A stretch of DNA of 64,000 nt from CALLCD01 sp039196965 (GTDB lineage: Bacteria; Pseudomonadota; Alphaproteobacteria; Caulobacterales; Hyphomonadaceae), in assembly GCA_039196965.1 (NCBI GenBank), contig JBCCUK010000001.1:135866-199865 (forward strand), in the 5' to 3' direction. Each line of letters begins with the position of its first letter. Position 1 is the stretch's first letter. A model generated the notes under the pieces. It was not told the DNA's origin. It saw nothing but the letters and a program-made list of their open reading frames with translations, and made no database searches. This document shows positions 33,906 through 43,346 of the stretch, in pieces. The translations under genes were made by a program, and so were the position numbers.

Positions 33906-35858
33906 GTGCTACAGAATTTATTCGAACCGATTACTCTCGGCTCTGTTGAATTAAAGAATAGAATTGTTTCGACCGGTCATGAAACTTTCCTCGATAGAGG
34001 TGGTCTGATTGACGACGAACTCGTCGCCTATCATGAAGCCAGAGCAAGGGGAGGCGCCGGACTTATCATTACAGAAGTGGCGAGCGTTCATGTGACCGCG
34101 AGGCCAGAGGACAAATATTTACTCGCCCATACTGATGACTGCATTCCGGGCTACGCGAGGCTTGCCGAGGCGGTTCATGCGCACGGCGCAAAACTGTTTG
34201 CCCAATTGTTTCATCCCGGACGTTTTACAGGTCCGTTCGACGTGTGGGCCCCGTCCGAAGTGCAGTTCGAATGGGCTGGCCTCACGGCGCGGCCCATGCC
34301 GCTACCGCTTATAAAGGATATTATTCAAGGCTATGGCGAAGCGGCGGGACGGATGAAAGAGGCTGGGCTGGACGGCGTTGAAATCGTTGCAAGCCACGGC
34401 TACTTGCCAATGCAGTTCCTTAATCCTCGCCTTAATCAGCGTGCAGATGAGTATGGCGGCTCATATGAAAACCGGATGCGGTTCTTGATCGAGGTCGCCG
34501 AGGCTATCCGAGAGAATATCGGCGACGATATGGCGCTGAATATCCGAATTTCCGTTGATGAGATGGATCATGAGGGGCTGGATCAGGACGAGGCTCTGGA
34601 AGCCATTCAATATCTTACCGAAAGGGATCTTTTCGACTGTTATAATACAGTACTTGGGAGCATTTCTTCGTCTTCTGGATGGGCCCATGTTGTTCCGCCC
34701 ATGCGCTTCGATGCAGGATATACGGCACCGTATTCAGCTGCTGTGAAAGCCGTTACTGACAAACCTGTCCTCGTGTCCGGACGGATCAACCAGCCGCAAA
34801 TCGCCGACGCTATCATCGGAGATGGCCAGGCCGATCTCTGCGCCATGACCAGATCCATGATCACCGATCCGGAGATGCCTAACAAGGCGAAAGCCGGTTT
34901 GCTTGATGATATTCGTGCCTGCATTGGGTGCAATCAGGCCTGCATCGGCCGGGTTGATCAGCATATGTCGGTGTCCTGTATTCAGCGTCCCGAAAGTGGG
35001 CGGGAACTCGCATTTCTGCCGGTTCCTAAAGCAGAGGAACCGAAGTCTATAATGGTCGTTGGCGGCGGGCCGGCCGGGATGAAGGCAGCGATTTCAGCGG
35101 CGCAGCGCGGGCACCATGTCACGCTCTATGAACGGGAGTCGCAGCTCGGCGGGCAGGTGAAGCTCGCACAGCTTCTGCCGCACCGTGCCGAGTTTGGCGG
35201 ATTGATTACGAACTTCGCCCGAGAGCTGGAAATCGAGGGCGTCGAAGTGAAGACCAATACTGCGGTTACCGAAGCTATGGTGCGCGAATCCAATGCGGAT
35301 ATGATTTATTTGGCAACGGGGGGCTCTGAAACCGTCAAGCCCGGTATTGAAGGTCTCGAAGAGGGGCTGGCGAACGGCACAATTGTTCCGTCCTGGGAGG
35401 TGATCCAGGGCAAAGCCAAGCTTGGCGGTTCGGTTGTAATCGCCGACTGGCTATCCGGATGGCCCGGCTTGGGCGTTGCTGAAAAGCTCGCTCTGGAGGG
35501 ACACAGCGTTCGCTATGTAACACCGCACACGACCCTCGGGAGACGGTTTCAGACTGCAAACCGCGATCTGGTGGTCGGTTCGCTGTTCAAGCTTGGTGTT
35601 CAGACAATCACCGATGCCAGGATATTCGGATTCGATGAGGGCACGGCATATTTTCAGCATACGGCAAATGGTGAGCCGCTCGTTCTAGAGGATGTGGACA
35701 CGCTCGTCATGTGCAATGGCGTGCGCCGCAATGATACGCTTGTGCACCAGCTCTCGGATTGGCAGGATCGCATCCACGTGATCGGCGATTGTATGGATCC
35801 GCTCGATGCGGAGTTTGCAATTCTCGGAGCATTGATGACGGTTGCCGCTACGCTGTAA
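33906..35858 (+). CDS. NADH:flavin oxidoreductase, OYE/2,4-dienoyl-CoA reductase type with Fe-S cluster
   Basis: A 650-residue multidomain flavoenzyme. Residues 1-340 form the FMN TIM barrel of the Old Yellow Enzyme class (LFEPITLGSVELKNRIV, ARGGAGLIITE, GLDGVEIVASHGYLPMQFLNPRLNQR, DEYGGSYENRMRFL). A 4Fe-4S site follows as C-x2-C-x3-C-x11-C at residues 339, 342, 346 and 358. From about 378 there is an FAD/NAD(P) domain (MVVGGGPAGMKAAISAA). This layout is that of 2,4-dienoyl-CoA reductase, trimethylamine dehydrogenase and N-demethylating relatives such as stachydrine demethylase; which substrate applies is unclear. A histidine replaces a usual Tyr-type loop (ASHGYL), as in this group. It starts with GTG after AAGGAG and ends before a strong terminator. 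Confidence 0.88.
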   Translation: MLQNLFEPITLGSVELKNRIVSTGHETFLDRGGLIDDELVAYHEARARGGAGLIITEVASVHVTARPEDKYLLAHTDDCIPGYARLAEAVHAHGAKLFAQLFHPGRFTGPFDVWAPSEVQFEWAGLTARPMPLPLIKDIIQGYGEAAGRMKEAGLDGVEIVASHGYLPMQFLNPRLNQRADEYGGSYENRMRFLIEVAEAIRENIGDDMALNIRISVDEMDHEGLDQDEALEAIQYLTERDLFDCYNTVLGSISSSSGWAHVVPPMRFDAGYTAPYSAAVKAVTDKPVLVSGRINQPQIADAIIGDGQADLCAMTRSMITDPEMPNKAKAGLLDDIRACIGCNQACIGRVDQHMSVSCIQRPESGRELAFLPVPKAEEPKSIMVVGGGPAGMKAAISAAQRGHHVTLYERESQLGGQVKLAQLLPHRAEFGGLITNFARELEIEGVEVKTNTAVTEAMVRESNADMIYLATGGSETVKPGIEGLEEGLANGTIVPSWEVIQGKAKLGGSVVIADWLSGWPGLGVAEKLALEGHSVRYVTPHTTLGRRFQTANRDLVVGSLFKLGVQTITDARIFGFDEGTAYFQHTANGEPLVLEDVDTLVMCNGVRRNDTLVHQLSDWQDRIHVIGDCMDPLDAEFAILGALMTVAATL

Positions 35859-35885
35859 CGATAAAATACATATTTCTTTAGAGTG

Positions 35886-35925
35886 CGCCCGGCTTGCCAG
35901 AACAGACAAGCCGGGCGTGTTTTTA
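35886..35925 (+). terminator. Rho-independent terminator after the OYE-type gene
   Basis: CGCCCGGCTTG (35886-35896) and CAAGCCGGGCG (35907-35917) form a perfect 11-bp G/C-rich stem with a 10-base loop, followed by TGTTTTTA. It lies 28 bases after the OYE stop codon and separates that gene from the opposing fghA. Confidence 0.9.
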
Positions 35926-35954
35926 TATTCGAATTCTGTTGGAAGGAGCGGGGA

Positions 35955-36794
35955 CTAACCCTTCAGGCCTTTGCTGTGCCAGGCCACATGGTCCTCAATA
36001 AAGGACGCAACAAAATAATAGGAATGATCATAACCCGGTTGTAGCCGGTGCTTCACTCTTTGCCCGTGATTACGGCCTTCCTTCAAAAATAGTTCTGGAT
36101 CGAGCTGTTCGTTAAGGAATTGGTCGGCGGCCCCCTGATCAATGAGGATTTCAGCCTCGGACGGCATCTCCTTGACCAATTCGGTGGCGTCATAGGCTTC
36201 CCATGCCACGGACAAATCGCCCAAGTAAGCCGTCAACGCTTTCTGCCCCCAGGGCACGCGGGATGGTGAAACAATAGGGGAAAAGGCAGAGCAGGTTTTG
36301 TAAACGGAAGGGTTTTTCAAGTGAAGCGTAATCGCTCCATGGCCACCCATGGAATGCCCGGTGATGCCCTGTGCGCTCATATCTGCAGGGAAGTTGCCCG
36401 AGATCAGGCCCGGTAATTCGTCCGTTATATATTGGTCCATCTTGTAATGTCTGGCCCAGGGCGTGGTCGTTGCGGTCAGATAGAACCCGGCACCCTGACC
36501 GAGATCATAGGCGTCGTCATTGGCAACCGCCTCTCCGCGGGGGCTCGTATCCGGGGCAACAATCATAAGCCCGTGCTCTGCCGCATGTTTTTGAATGCCG
36601 GATTTTTCCATGACGTTCGCCCATGTGCAGGTAAGGCCTGACAGGTACCAGAGAACCGGAACCGGCCCGTGATTTACCTGCGGTGGGGCAAAGACCGCAA
36701 ACCGCATCGTACAGTTGGTGACCGCACTTTCATGATCATAAACGCCGAGCGTGCCGCCAAATGAGGCCCACGAGGAAACGGGAACAAGTTTCAT
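35955..36794 (-). CDS. fghA: S-formylglutathione hydrolase
   Basis: This esterase hydrolyses S-formylglutathione to formate and glutathione, the second step of glutathione-dependent formaldehyde oxidation. The 279-residue protein has the esterase D motifs: VLWYLSGLTCTWANVMEKSG, IVAPDTSPRGEAV, the nucleophile in GITGHSMGGHGAI (about residue 148), an Asp in LIDQGAADQF, and a His in YDHSYYFVASFI. Its start follows the adhC stop with no gap, so the two are co-transcribed. Confidence 0.96.
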   Translation of the reverse strand: MKLVPVSSWASFGGTLGVYDHESAVTNCTMRFAVFAPPQVNHGPVPVLWYLSGLTCTWANVMEKSGIQKHAAEHGLMIVAPDTSPRGEAVANDDAYDLGQGAGFYLTATTTPWARHYKMDQYITDELPGLISGNFPADMSAQGITGHSMGGHGAITLHLKNPSVYKTCSAFSPIVSPSRVPWGQKALTAYLGDLSVAWEAYDATELVKEMPSEAEILIDQGAADQFLNEQLDPELFLKEGRNHGQRVKHRLQPGYDHSYYFVASFIEDHVAWHSKGLKG

Positions 36795-37901
36795 TTAGTA
36801 AACCACCACAGAGCGAATGCTCTCACCGGCATGCATCAGATCAAATGCATCATTGATCTTATCCAGCGGCATGACATGGGTGATCATTGGATCGATCTGG
36901 ATCTTGCCCTGCATGTACCAGTCGACAATTTTTGGAACATCGGTCCGGCCCTTGGCACCGCCAAAAGCGGTGCCTCGCCAGTTCCGGCCGGTGACCAGCT
37001 GGAAGGGGCGCGTGGCGATTTCCTTGCCAGCTTCGGCAACGCCAATGATGATACTCGTTCCCCATCCGCGATGGCAGCATTCGAGCGCCTGACGCATGAC
37101 TTCAGTATTGCCGGTGCAATCAAATGAATAATCCGCACCGCCGTCGGTCAGCTCTACGAGGTGGGCAACCACATCGGCGGTCTCCTTCGGATTGACGAAA
37201 TCCGTCATCCCGAATTTTTCGCCCCATTCACGCTTTGCGGGGTTAAAATCGACGCCGATAATTTTATTGGCCCCGACCATCTTAGCGCCCTGAATCACAT
37301 TAAGGCCAATGCCGCCAAGTCCGAAGACGACGACATTATCCCCAGCCTGAACTTTCGCTGTGTTTGTCACAGCTCCCACACCGGTGGTCACGCCGCATCC
37401 AATATAACAGCTCTTGTCGAAGGGGGCGTCCTCGCGAATTTTCGCAACGGCAATTTCCGGCAGCACCGTGAAATTGGAAAAGGTCGAACAGCCCATATAA
37501 TGATAAATCGTTTCACCCTTATAGGTGAACCGCGATGTGCCGTCCGGCATTACGCCTTTGCCCTGGGTGGCGCGGATTGCCGTACAGAGATTGGTTTTGC
37601 CTGACAGGCAACTTTTGCACTGACGACACTCCGGCGTGTAGAGCGGGATGACATGATCACCCGGTGCCACACTGGTGACCCCAGCGCCAACTTCGCGCAC
37701 GATGCCGGCTCCTTCATGTCCGAGAATGCTCGGAAAAATACCCTCAGAATCCAGCCCGTCCAGCGTGTAGGCGTCCGTATGGCAAATTCCGGTCGCCATA
37801 ACCTCCACCAAGACTTCACCTTCCTTGGGGCCTTCCAGATCGAGCTCAACGATTTCGAGCGGTTTGTTGGATTCGAAAGCGACAGCTGCTCTTGTTTTCA
37901 T
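36795..37901 (-). CDS. adhC: S-(hydroxymethyl)glutathione dehydrogenase / class III alcohol dehydrogenase
   Basis: This zinc enzyme oxidises S-hydroxymethylglutathione (formed from formaldehyde) to S-formylglutathione using NAD, and typically also reduces S-nitrosoglutathione. The 368-residue length is exact for class III. Catalytic zinc ligands appear in GICHTDAYT, GHEGAGIV and CYIGCGVTTGVGAV. The structural zinc is bound by four cysteines in CRQCKSCLSGKTNLC. The NAD fold has VFGLGGIGLNVIQGAKM. It precedes fghA directly, forming the complete two-gene formaldehyde detoxification pathway, which would match demethylating or C1-releasing activity from the neighbouring OYE-type enzyme (inference). 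Confidence 0.97.
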   Translation of the reverse strand: MKTRAAVAFESNKPLEIVELDLEGPKEGEVLVEVMATGICHTDAYTLDGLDSEGIFPSILGHEGAGIVREVGAGVTSVAPGDHVIPLYTPECRQCKSCLSGKTNLCTAIRATQGKGVMPDGTSRFTYKGETIYHYMGCSTFSNFTVLPEIAVAKIREDAPFDKSCYIGCGVTTGVGAVTNTAKVQAGDNVVVFGLGGIGLNVIQGAKMVGANKIIGVDFNPAKREWGEKFGMTDFVNPKETADVVAHLVELTDGGADYSFDCTGNTEVMRQALECCHRGWGTSIIIGVAEAGKEIATRPFQLVTGRNWRGTAFGGAKGRTDVPKIVDWYMQGKIQIDPMITHVMPLDKINDAFDLMHAGESIRSVVVY

Positions 37902-38036
37902 GTTCCCGTTATTCCCTGAAACGAAACTCTGATAATTTTTCTTTTTGTTAGCGCACGGAAGTGTCCAGCGACAGCTCCGAGGCTGCTTAAAGTCTTTTGC
38001 TTTTTTACGATCAATTGCCGGGCCTATAACAGTTTT

Positions 38037-39338
38037 TCAGCCCTGTTCGCCACGAGGAGATTCCTCAGCCTTACTTTGGTTGTATACGTCGCCCACTCTA
38101 TCGATAATGAGCGATGAGATAACTGCGGCAAAGTTTCCAATCAGCGCTCCATTCTCTGTCATTTGGGCGATCTCATCATTGGAGTATCCGTACTCTCCGC
38201 AGATTTCGGCATTGTGCTCGCCCTGAAGGGCAGGGTCACCGGGCTCAGGCAAATCCCCACTTGAGAATTTCCAGGGTCGGCTTGGCAAGTTATACGTACC
38301 ATCTGCGCGATCCGATACGGCATGCGTCGCGCCCCAATACTCCGCCCAATCGCTGGTTGCCACTTCCGACAGAGACTTCACTTCGCCCATAGCGATTTTC
38401 GCCTCATCCAGTTGCGCGTCTAGAGATGCAAGATCAGGAAACGTGTAAATCCATGCCTGAACGATCTTCGTCAGCGCCTCGAGATTCGTTTTCCTATCTG
38501 TGGCGGTCCTGAAACGAGGATCATCTGCGAGATCCGGACGGCGCATGGCAGCGATGAAGAATTGAAACGTGATCGTACTGACCAGACTGGTTGCAGAAAT
38601 GAATTGCTCGCCATTAGGGCCGGAAAAAAACGATCCGCTCGTTGCCCCAAGAATTGCGGGTTCGTCCCCAGTATCAAGGCCATTCAAGTCAATATGGGCG
38701 TGCTCATTGATCGACATCATGGTCGCCAGCATGCAGACATCCACATATTGCCCGCGCCCTGTAACTGACCGGCTGTGGATCGCCGATAAAACTGCGATGA
38801 CCCCTTGCAGGCCCGTGTACACATCAGCGTGGGAAAGAGCGTCGGTTTGGGGCGCTGCGAGGTTTTCACCAAAGTGCCGGCGCGAGTGGAAGGTGAAACC
38901 GGCTTCTGCCTGTATGGTTGGGGCATAAGCCATTCGCCTAGACCAGGGACCAGCCTGACCGTAGCCCGAAATCGATACGTAAACGAGTTTGGGGTTTCTG
39001 GCTGACAGGCTTTCATAATCGAGCCCGAAAGCAGCAAGTGCACCGGGTCTGAAGTTCTCGATAACGATGTCGGCGTCCTCGCAGAGCTTGATAGCAATCG
39101 CCCGAGCCGACTCCTTGTTCAAATCGATGGAGATATTGCGCTTCCCGGTGTTCTGTTGCGCAAAATATCCCGTGACACCATTTGCCCGATAAGGAGCCGA
39201 GAAACGTGACGCATCGGCACGGGGCGGTTCAACCTTGATAACTTCTGCACCAAGATCCGCTAGCGTGCGCGCACAGAGGGGCCCCGCTAAAACACGTGAA
39301 AAATCAACGACTTTGAGTCCTGAGAGTGGGCCAGACAT
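38037..39338 (-). CDS. CaiB/BaiF-family (class III) CoA-transferase
   Basis: Class III CoA-transferases move CoA between an acyl-CoA donor and a carboxylic acid. The 433-residue product has the N-terminal LSGLKVVDFSRVLAGPLCAR, LGAEVIKVEPP, the mid-segment VIENFRPGAL and the region of the catalytic Asp in SHADVYTGLQGVIAVLSAI. The frame is open to 39401, but ATG 39338 has an AGGAAA ribosome-binding site 8 bases upstream and follows the enoyl-CoA hydratase stop by 4 bases. The pair suggests activation and beta-oxidation-like hydration of an unknown acid. Confidence 0.9.
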   Translation of the reverse strand: MSGPLSGLKVVDFSRVLAGPLCARTLADLGAEVIKVEPPRADASRFSAPYRANGVTGYFAQQNTGKRNISIDLNKESARAIAIKLCEDADIVIENFRPGALAAFGLDYESLSARNPKLVYVSISGYGQAGPWSRRMAYAPTIQAEAGFTFHSRRHFGENLAAPQTDALSHADVYTGLQGVIAVLSAIHSRSVTGRGQYVDVCMLATMMSINEHAHIDLNGLDTGDEPAILGATSGSFFSGPNGEQFISATSLVSTITFQFFIAAMRRPDLADDPRFRTATDRKTNLEALTKIVQAWIYTFPDLASLDAQLDEAKIAMGEVKSLSEVATSDWAEYWGATHAVSDRADGTYNLPSRPWKFSSGDLPEPGDPALQGEHNAEICGEYGYSNDEIAQMTENGALIGNFAAVISSLIIDRVGDVYNQSKAEESPRGEQG

Positions 39339-39342
39339 TGCT

Positions 39343-40122
39343 TTATTTTCCTGTGAATTTTGCAAGGCCGGGACCGTTTCTTTGAAGCGAGGCCATGCCA
39401 ATCTTCAAATCATCAGATGCCCAAATGGGCTTTTGCAAATCAGCCATTTTCAGATCCGCCGCCCTGACGCCTTCATTTGCGGCAAGATTTGCGATCTGCT
39501 TGGTCACGGCATGGGCGCGTGTTGGTCCATTGGCAAGTTCCATCGCCAAGGCATGGGAGACATCACTTAGCCGATCATCGGCGACGACCCTGTTCAACAG
39601 GTTCCATTTTTCCAGCGTTTCCGGGTCATATCTTCGCCCGAGCATGCAGATTTCTTTTGCTCGTAATATGCCCACACGTTGGACTTGGCGCTGGATTGCC
39701 CCCATGAGGGGGCTGAGGCCGAGCGTCGCTTCGACAGATCCGATCCTTGCTGATTTCGCCGCAATCAGAATATCGCACGCAAGTGCCAGTTCGAAGCCGC
39801 CACCGACACAGACACCATGGATCGCCGCGACAATCGGGAGAGGGAAGGTTTCGAGCTTCTCCAGGAAGTCGGTGGCTGAATTCTCCTGTCCGTCCTGATT
39901 GGCCTCATCGGTCCGGCTGAACAGCGTCGTGTCGGCACCGCCGGAAAAATGCCTTAGCCCGCTGCGGAGCAAAATTGCTCTGCACCCCGAAAACTGAGCC
40001 TGATCCAGTCCGTCGGAAATCGCTCCTATCAAATCCGGGCCGATGAGATTATGAGGCTCGTATTGCATTGTAAGAATGCCGAGCGGACCATCGATCTCTA
40101 ACGGGACGAGCGCCTTCTCCAT
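39343..40122 (-). CDS. Enoyl-CoA hydratase/isomerase family protein
   Basis: A 259-residue crotonase-fold protein. The first oxyanion-hole segment is HFSGGADTTLF and the second is IHGVCVGGGFELALACDI. One family glutamate is present in GSVEATLGLSPL, while the usual GAGGTQRL reads LMGAIQRQ, so it may be a hydratase, isomerase or another crotonase. It is the first gene of a two-gene unit with the CoA-transferase and is divergent from an AraC-family regulator 130 bases away, which probably controls it. Confidence 0.88.
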   Translation of the reverse strand: MEKALVPLEIDGPLGILTMQYEPHNLIGPDLIGAISDGLDQAQFSGCRAILLRSGLRHFSGGADTTLFSRTDEANQDGQENSATDFLEKLETFPLPIVAAIHGVCVGGGFELALACDILIAAKSARIGSVEATLGLSPLMGAIQRQVQRVGILRAKEICMLGRRYDPETLEKWNLLNRVVADDRLSDVSHALAMELANGPTRAHAVTKQIANLAANEGVRAADLKMADLQKPIWASDDLKIGMASLQRNGPGLAKFTGK

Positions 40123-40252
40123 TTTTCTTCCTCTTTTGTGCTGACCGTCCTCATTTATAATTGCTGGGGATAAAGGTCGAACAGGTTGTTTCGTGCCAAT
40201 TCGGCTCGCATAAAGAGAAATACGAGCCCTGTATCAGCTTGTAGGATGGAAG

Positions 40253-41266
40253 ATGCAACGGCCCATCAAATCATACCTATATGGACTTCCAGCTTTGTTC
40301 GCAGAGCTTCAAGATCAGGGTGTAAAGAGGGACAGCGTCTTCCGCTTGGCGGGTCTGCGCTCGGATCAGGTATTGTTGTCTCGCGAAGAGACACTTGCCG
40401 TCTTTCGATCGGCCCAGCAATTGTCAGTGAGACCCGAAACCGCCTTGCTCGCAGGCTACAGGCAGGAACTCGATTACTATGGCCCATACGGATATGCGCT
40501 GGCATCGAGCGCGACAATTCGAGATGCGTTCAAACTGAGCGCCAACATCTTCGCCTTGTCAGGGTCGGTGTTACGCATCTCATTCAGAATCGACGGCGAA
40601 CGAGGGATTTTTCAGTCTCATGAACCAGAAGCTCTGGGTACAGCACTGCCTTTTGTTGCGGAGTATTGGCGAGCGTCGCAAACGAAGCTTTTGTCGCTGG
40701 TTTTGGGCCAAGCCTTCCCCTCGCTGCATATGTATTTCACGTATCCAGAACCGCGCTATAAACAACACTACAGCGAGATATTGAGGTGTCCGGTAAGTTT
40801 TGGAGCGGATGCCATGGAATGGCATTTTGATGCGCGCATTCTGGGAGCGACATGCTCAAAAGCAGACCTCCACACAGCCCGGTTTTCCCAAATATTCTGT
40901 GATGCGATCATTAGAAAAATAGAGGATATCAGCCAGTTTCAAAAGGACATACTAAGAGCCTGCTTGCCACACCTTTCTACCCGCATTCAGGCGGAAAAAA
41001 TTGCCTCTCAACTCGGCGTGTCCCGGCGTACTTTTTTTCGTCGTCTGGCGCAGGAGGGCACAACGTTTCAATCTCTTCTGGATCGGGCGCGCGCATCCAT
41101 AGCCCTTGAGTATCTGAGCAATACAGATCTTTCGATTGAAGATATTGGGACACGGTGCGGCTATCAGGATCCCTCTAATTTTCGAAAGGCTTTTCTGAGA
41201 TGGAAAGGCGCACCGCCATCGACATTTCGAATGACTTCGAGTGATAGACCTTTGACCGGTACATAA
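40253..41266 (+). CDS. AraC-family transcriptional regulator
   Basis: The 337-residue protein has an N-terminal ligand-sensing domain of the arabinose-binding-like type found in OruR/ArgR-class regulators (FRLAGLRSDQVLLSREETLAVF near residue 30). At the C-terminus, about 240-325, sits the double helix-turn-helix: AEKIASQLGVSRRTFFRRL and LSIEDIGTRCGYQDPSNFRK. It is divergent from the enoyl-CoA hydratase/CoA-transferase pair and upstream of the monooxygenase genes, so it may regulate one or both. The inducer is unknown. Confidence 0.9.
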   Translation: MQRPIKSYLYGLPALFAELQDQGVKRDSVFRLAGLRSDQVLLSREETLAVFRSAQQLSVRPETALLAGYRQELDYYGPYGYALASSATIRDAFKLSANIFALSGSVLRISFRIDGERGIFQSHEPEALGTALPFVAEYWRASQTKLLSLVLGQAFPSLHMYFTYPEPRYKQHYSEILRCPVSFGADAMEWHFDARILGATCSKADLHTARFSQIFCDAIIRKIEDISQFQKDILRACLPHLSTRIQAEKIASQLGVSRRTFFRRLAQEGTTFQSLLDRARASIALEYLSNTDLSIEDIGTRCGYQDPSNFRKAFLRWKGAPPSTFRMTSSDRPLTGT

Positions 41267-41598
41267 GGAGTCACCCACTAGGGGCAAACCCATTACCGCG
41301 GCAGGCCGCGCTGTTCGAAATTCGCCGTATACTGAGCTTGTCAGTACCCGTTTTTGATTATGGCTTTTTGCTTAATGCTCAGATCATAGATACTTCTTGA
41401 ATATTCAATAAGAATGCCACAATTTTCCATCCGGTTACGCCGTCGGGCTCAGCACATATAGCCTGCTCGGAATAGGTTTTCGTGAATTTAGAGGCGTTAA
41501 CGCCAGTAACTAAGGTATTCTCCCTATTGGCAGGAGGATATGAGATCGGAAGAGTTGCGCGCGGTTCATAAAGAAAACGTGATAGAGGAAACGTGTTC
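41267..41598. other. Intergenic region upstream of the monooxygenase
   Basis: About 330 bases without a supported gene. A short stem (CGCGG/CCGCG near 41297-41310) lies 30 bases after the AraC stop without a T-run. The rest is A/T-rich and probably contains the promoter of the 41599 gene. A 73-codon minus-strand frame here has no domain or ribosome-binding site. Confidence 0.45.
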
Positions 41599-43119
41599 AT
41601 GAGTTCAGAGCAAATATCTCCAAAAATAAAAGACCATTACGACGTTCTAATCGCGGGGGCAGGGATATCCGGAATTGGATCAGCCTATCACCTTCAGCAA
41701 CAATGTCCGGGTAAATCATTCCTTATTTTTGAAGCCTTGGAAAGCTATGGCGGTACTTGGCTGACGCATACCTATCCGGGCATCCGATCAGACAGCGATC
41801 TCTACACGTTCGGGTATCGCTTCAAGCCATGGATTGGACCGCCCATCGCCACGGCGGGAGAAATTCTGGATTACATGGGTGAAGTGATCGAGGAGAACGA
41901 TCTCGCCAAACACATCCATTATAATCATACGATCATTGATGCGCGCTATTCTTCGGCTGATAAGTTATGGACTGTGACGGCGAAGAGCGGCGATAGCGAC
42001 GACACGGTCACTGTGACCTGTAACTTCCTCTGGATGTGCCAAGGCTATTACAATCACAAGATAGGATACACGCCTGAATGGGAAGGTATGGACGATTTCG
42101 CAGGTGAGATTGTCCATCCCCAGACCTGGCCAGATGACATGGATCTAAGTGGCAAGCGGGTTGTCTGTATTGGCTCTGGCGCGACGGCCGCGACGCTGGT
42201 GCCCGCCATTGCCGACAAATGCGAGCATGTCACGCTGCTACAAAGGTCGCCGACCTATTTCTATCCGGCTGAAAACCGGAATGAACTTGCAGACGAGCTT
42301 AGGCGGATTGGCGTGGAAGATAGTCTAGTCCATGAGATTGCGCGCAAGAAAGCGCTCTTCGATCAAGATGAGATCTGCCAGCGATGCCTGAGCGAGCCGG
42401 AGGTGGTAAAAGCGGAACTCTTCGCTGCGGCGAGGGAGTATCTAGGTCCCGATTTCGACATTGATACCCATCTCACGCCGAAATACCGGCCGTGGCAGCA
42501 ACGTGTGGCCTTCATTCCTGATGGCGACCTGTTTCGGGGCCTTGCAACCGGCGCGGCAAGCATTGTCACCGATGAAATCGACCGGTTCACGGAGAAGGGC
42601 ATTCTCCTGAAGTCTGGCGAGCACCTTGATGCCGATGTGATCGTGACCGCCACCGGTTTCAATCTATCCGTGCTGGGAGATATTCCGTTCACGATTGATG
42701 ATGAACCCGTCGACTTCAGTCGGACTGTGACCTACCGCGGCATGATGCTGACCGGTGTTCCGAATATGGTCTGGGTATTCGGTTATTTCCGCGCCAGCTG
42801 GACCTTGCGCGTTGACCTGCTTGGCGACTTCGTTTGTCGCATGCTCAATCATATGGATACCAACGGCCAAGATGAAGTGCAGGTCGCATTCCGGGAGCAG
42901 GACAAAGATATGGAAATCCTGCCATGGATGGACTCCGACGATTTCAATCCAGGCTATCTGATGCGAGCCATGCATCTCATGCCCAAACGGGGTGCGGATC
43001 CAATCTGGCAGCACACGCAAGATTACTGGAATGAACGCAACGCCTTGCCCGAGGTCGACCTTGAGGCCGAGGAGTTCGTTTATGAGCGCCGCAGCGATGC
43101 CCGCTCCAATGCAGCCTAG
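41599..43119 (+). CDS. FAD-dependent Baeyer-Villiger-type monooxygenase
   Basis: A class B flavoprotein monooxygenase of 506 residues that should use FAD and NADPH to oxygenate ketones or related substrates. The FAD fold is VLIAGAGISGIGSAYHL near residue 15. The NADPH fold is VVCIGSGATAATLVPAI near 190. Between them is the Baeyer-Villiger fingerprint FxGxxxHxxxW(P), read here as FAGEIVHPQTWP. The C-terminal ATGFNLSVLGDIPF motif is also typical. A GTG at 41593 is in frame, but ATG 41599 is better spaced from the GAGGAA ribosome-binding site. The close downstream FAD oxidoreductase suggests a shared pathway. Substrate is unknown. Confidence 0.9.
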   Translation: MSSEQISPKIKDHYDVLIAGAGISGIGSAYHLQQQCPGKSFLIFEALESYGGTWLTHTYPGIRSDSDLYTFGYRFKPWIGPPIATAGEILDYMGEVIEENDLAKHIHYNHTIIDARYSSADKLWTVTAKSGDSDDTVTVTCNFLWMCQGYYNHKIGYTPEWEGMDDFAGEIVHPQTWPDDMDLSGKRVVCIGSGATAATLVPAIADKCEHVTLLQRSPTYFYPAENRNELADELRRIGVEDSLVHEIARKKALFDQDEICQRCLSEPEVVKAELFAAAREYLGPDFDIDTHLTPKYRPWQQRVAFIPDGDLFRGLATGAASIVTDEIDRFTEKGILLKSGEHLDADVIVTATGFNLSVLGDIPFTIDDEPVDFSRTVTYRGMMLTGVPNMVWVFGYFRASWTLRVDLLGDFVCRMLNHMDTNGQDEVQVAFREQDKDMEILPWMDSDDFNPGYLMRAMHLMPKRGADPIWQHTQDYWNERNALPEVDLEAEEFVYERRSDARSNAA

Positions 43120-43346
43120 CGTTTTTCTGCTGGCGCGGCCTTATGGTCGAGGCTGTAAAACAAAATTCCAAAGCATCGGGCGAATGACATCATGTTGTTC
43201 GCCCGTCGTGCATTGCAGAGCCAAACTTGTTTCTTATGCCTAAAATATGGGCTTCGGACATATGACGGAGTGCTCTCGACTGGCCGAAAGAGAAGATGTC
43301 GGTATAAAGGCCACATGTAAAAGCACGGGCGCTGAGGATAAATACT

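Noticed and set aside
33446..33949. 167-codon plus-strand frame running into the OYE-type gene
   Set aside because: The composition is unlike protein, it overlaps the start of a clear gene, and no domain is seen.
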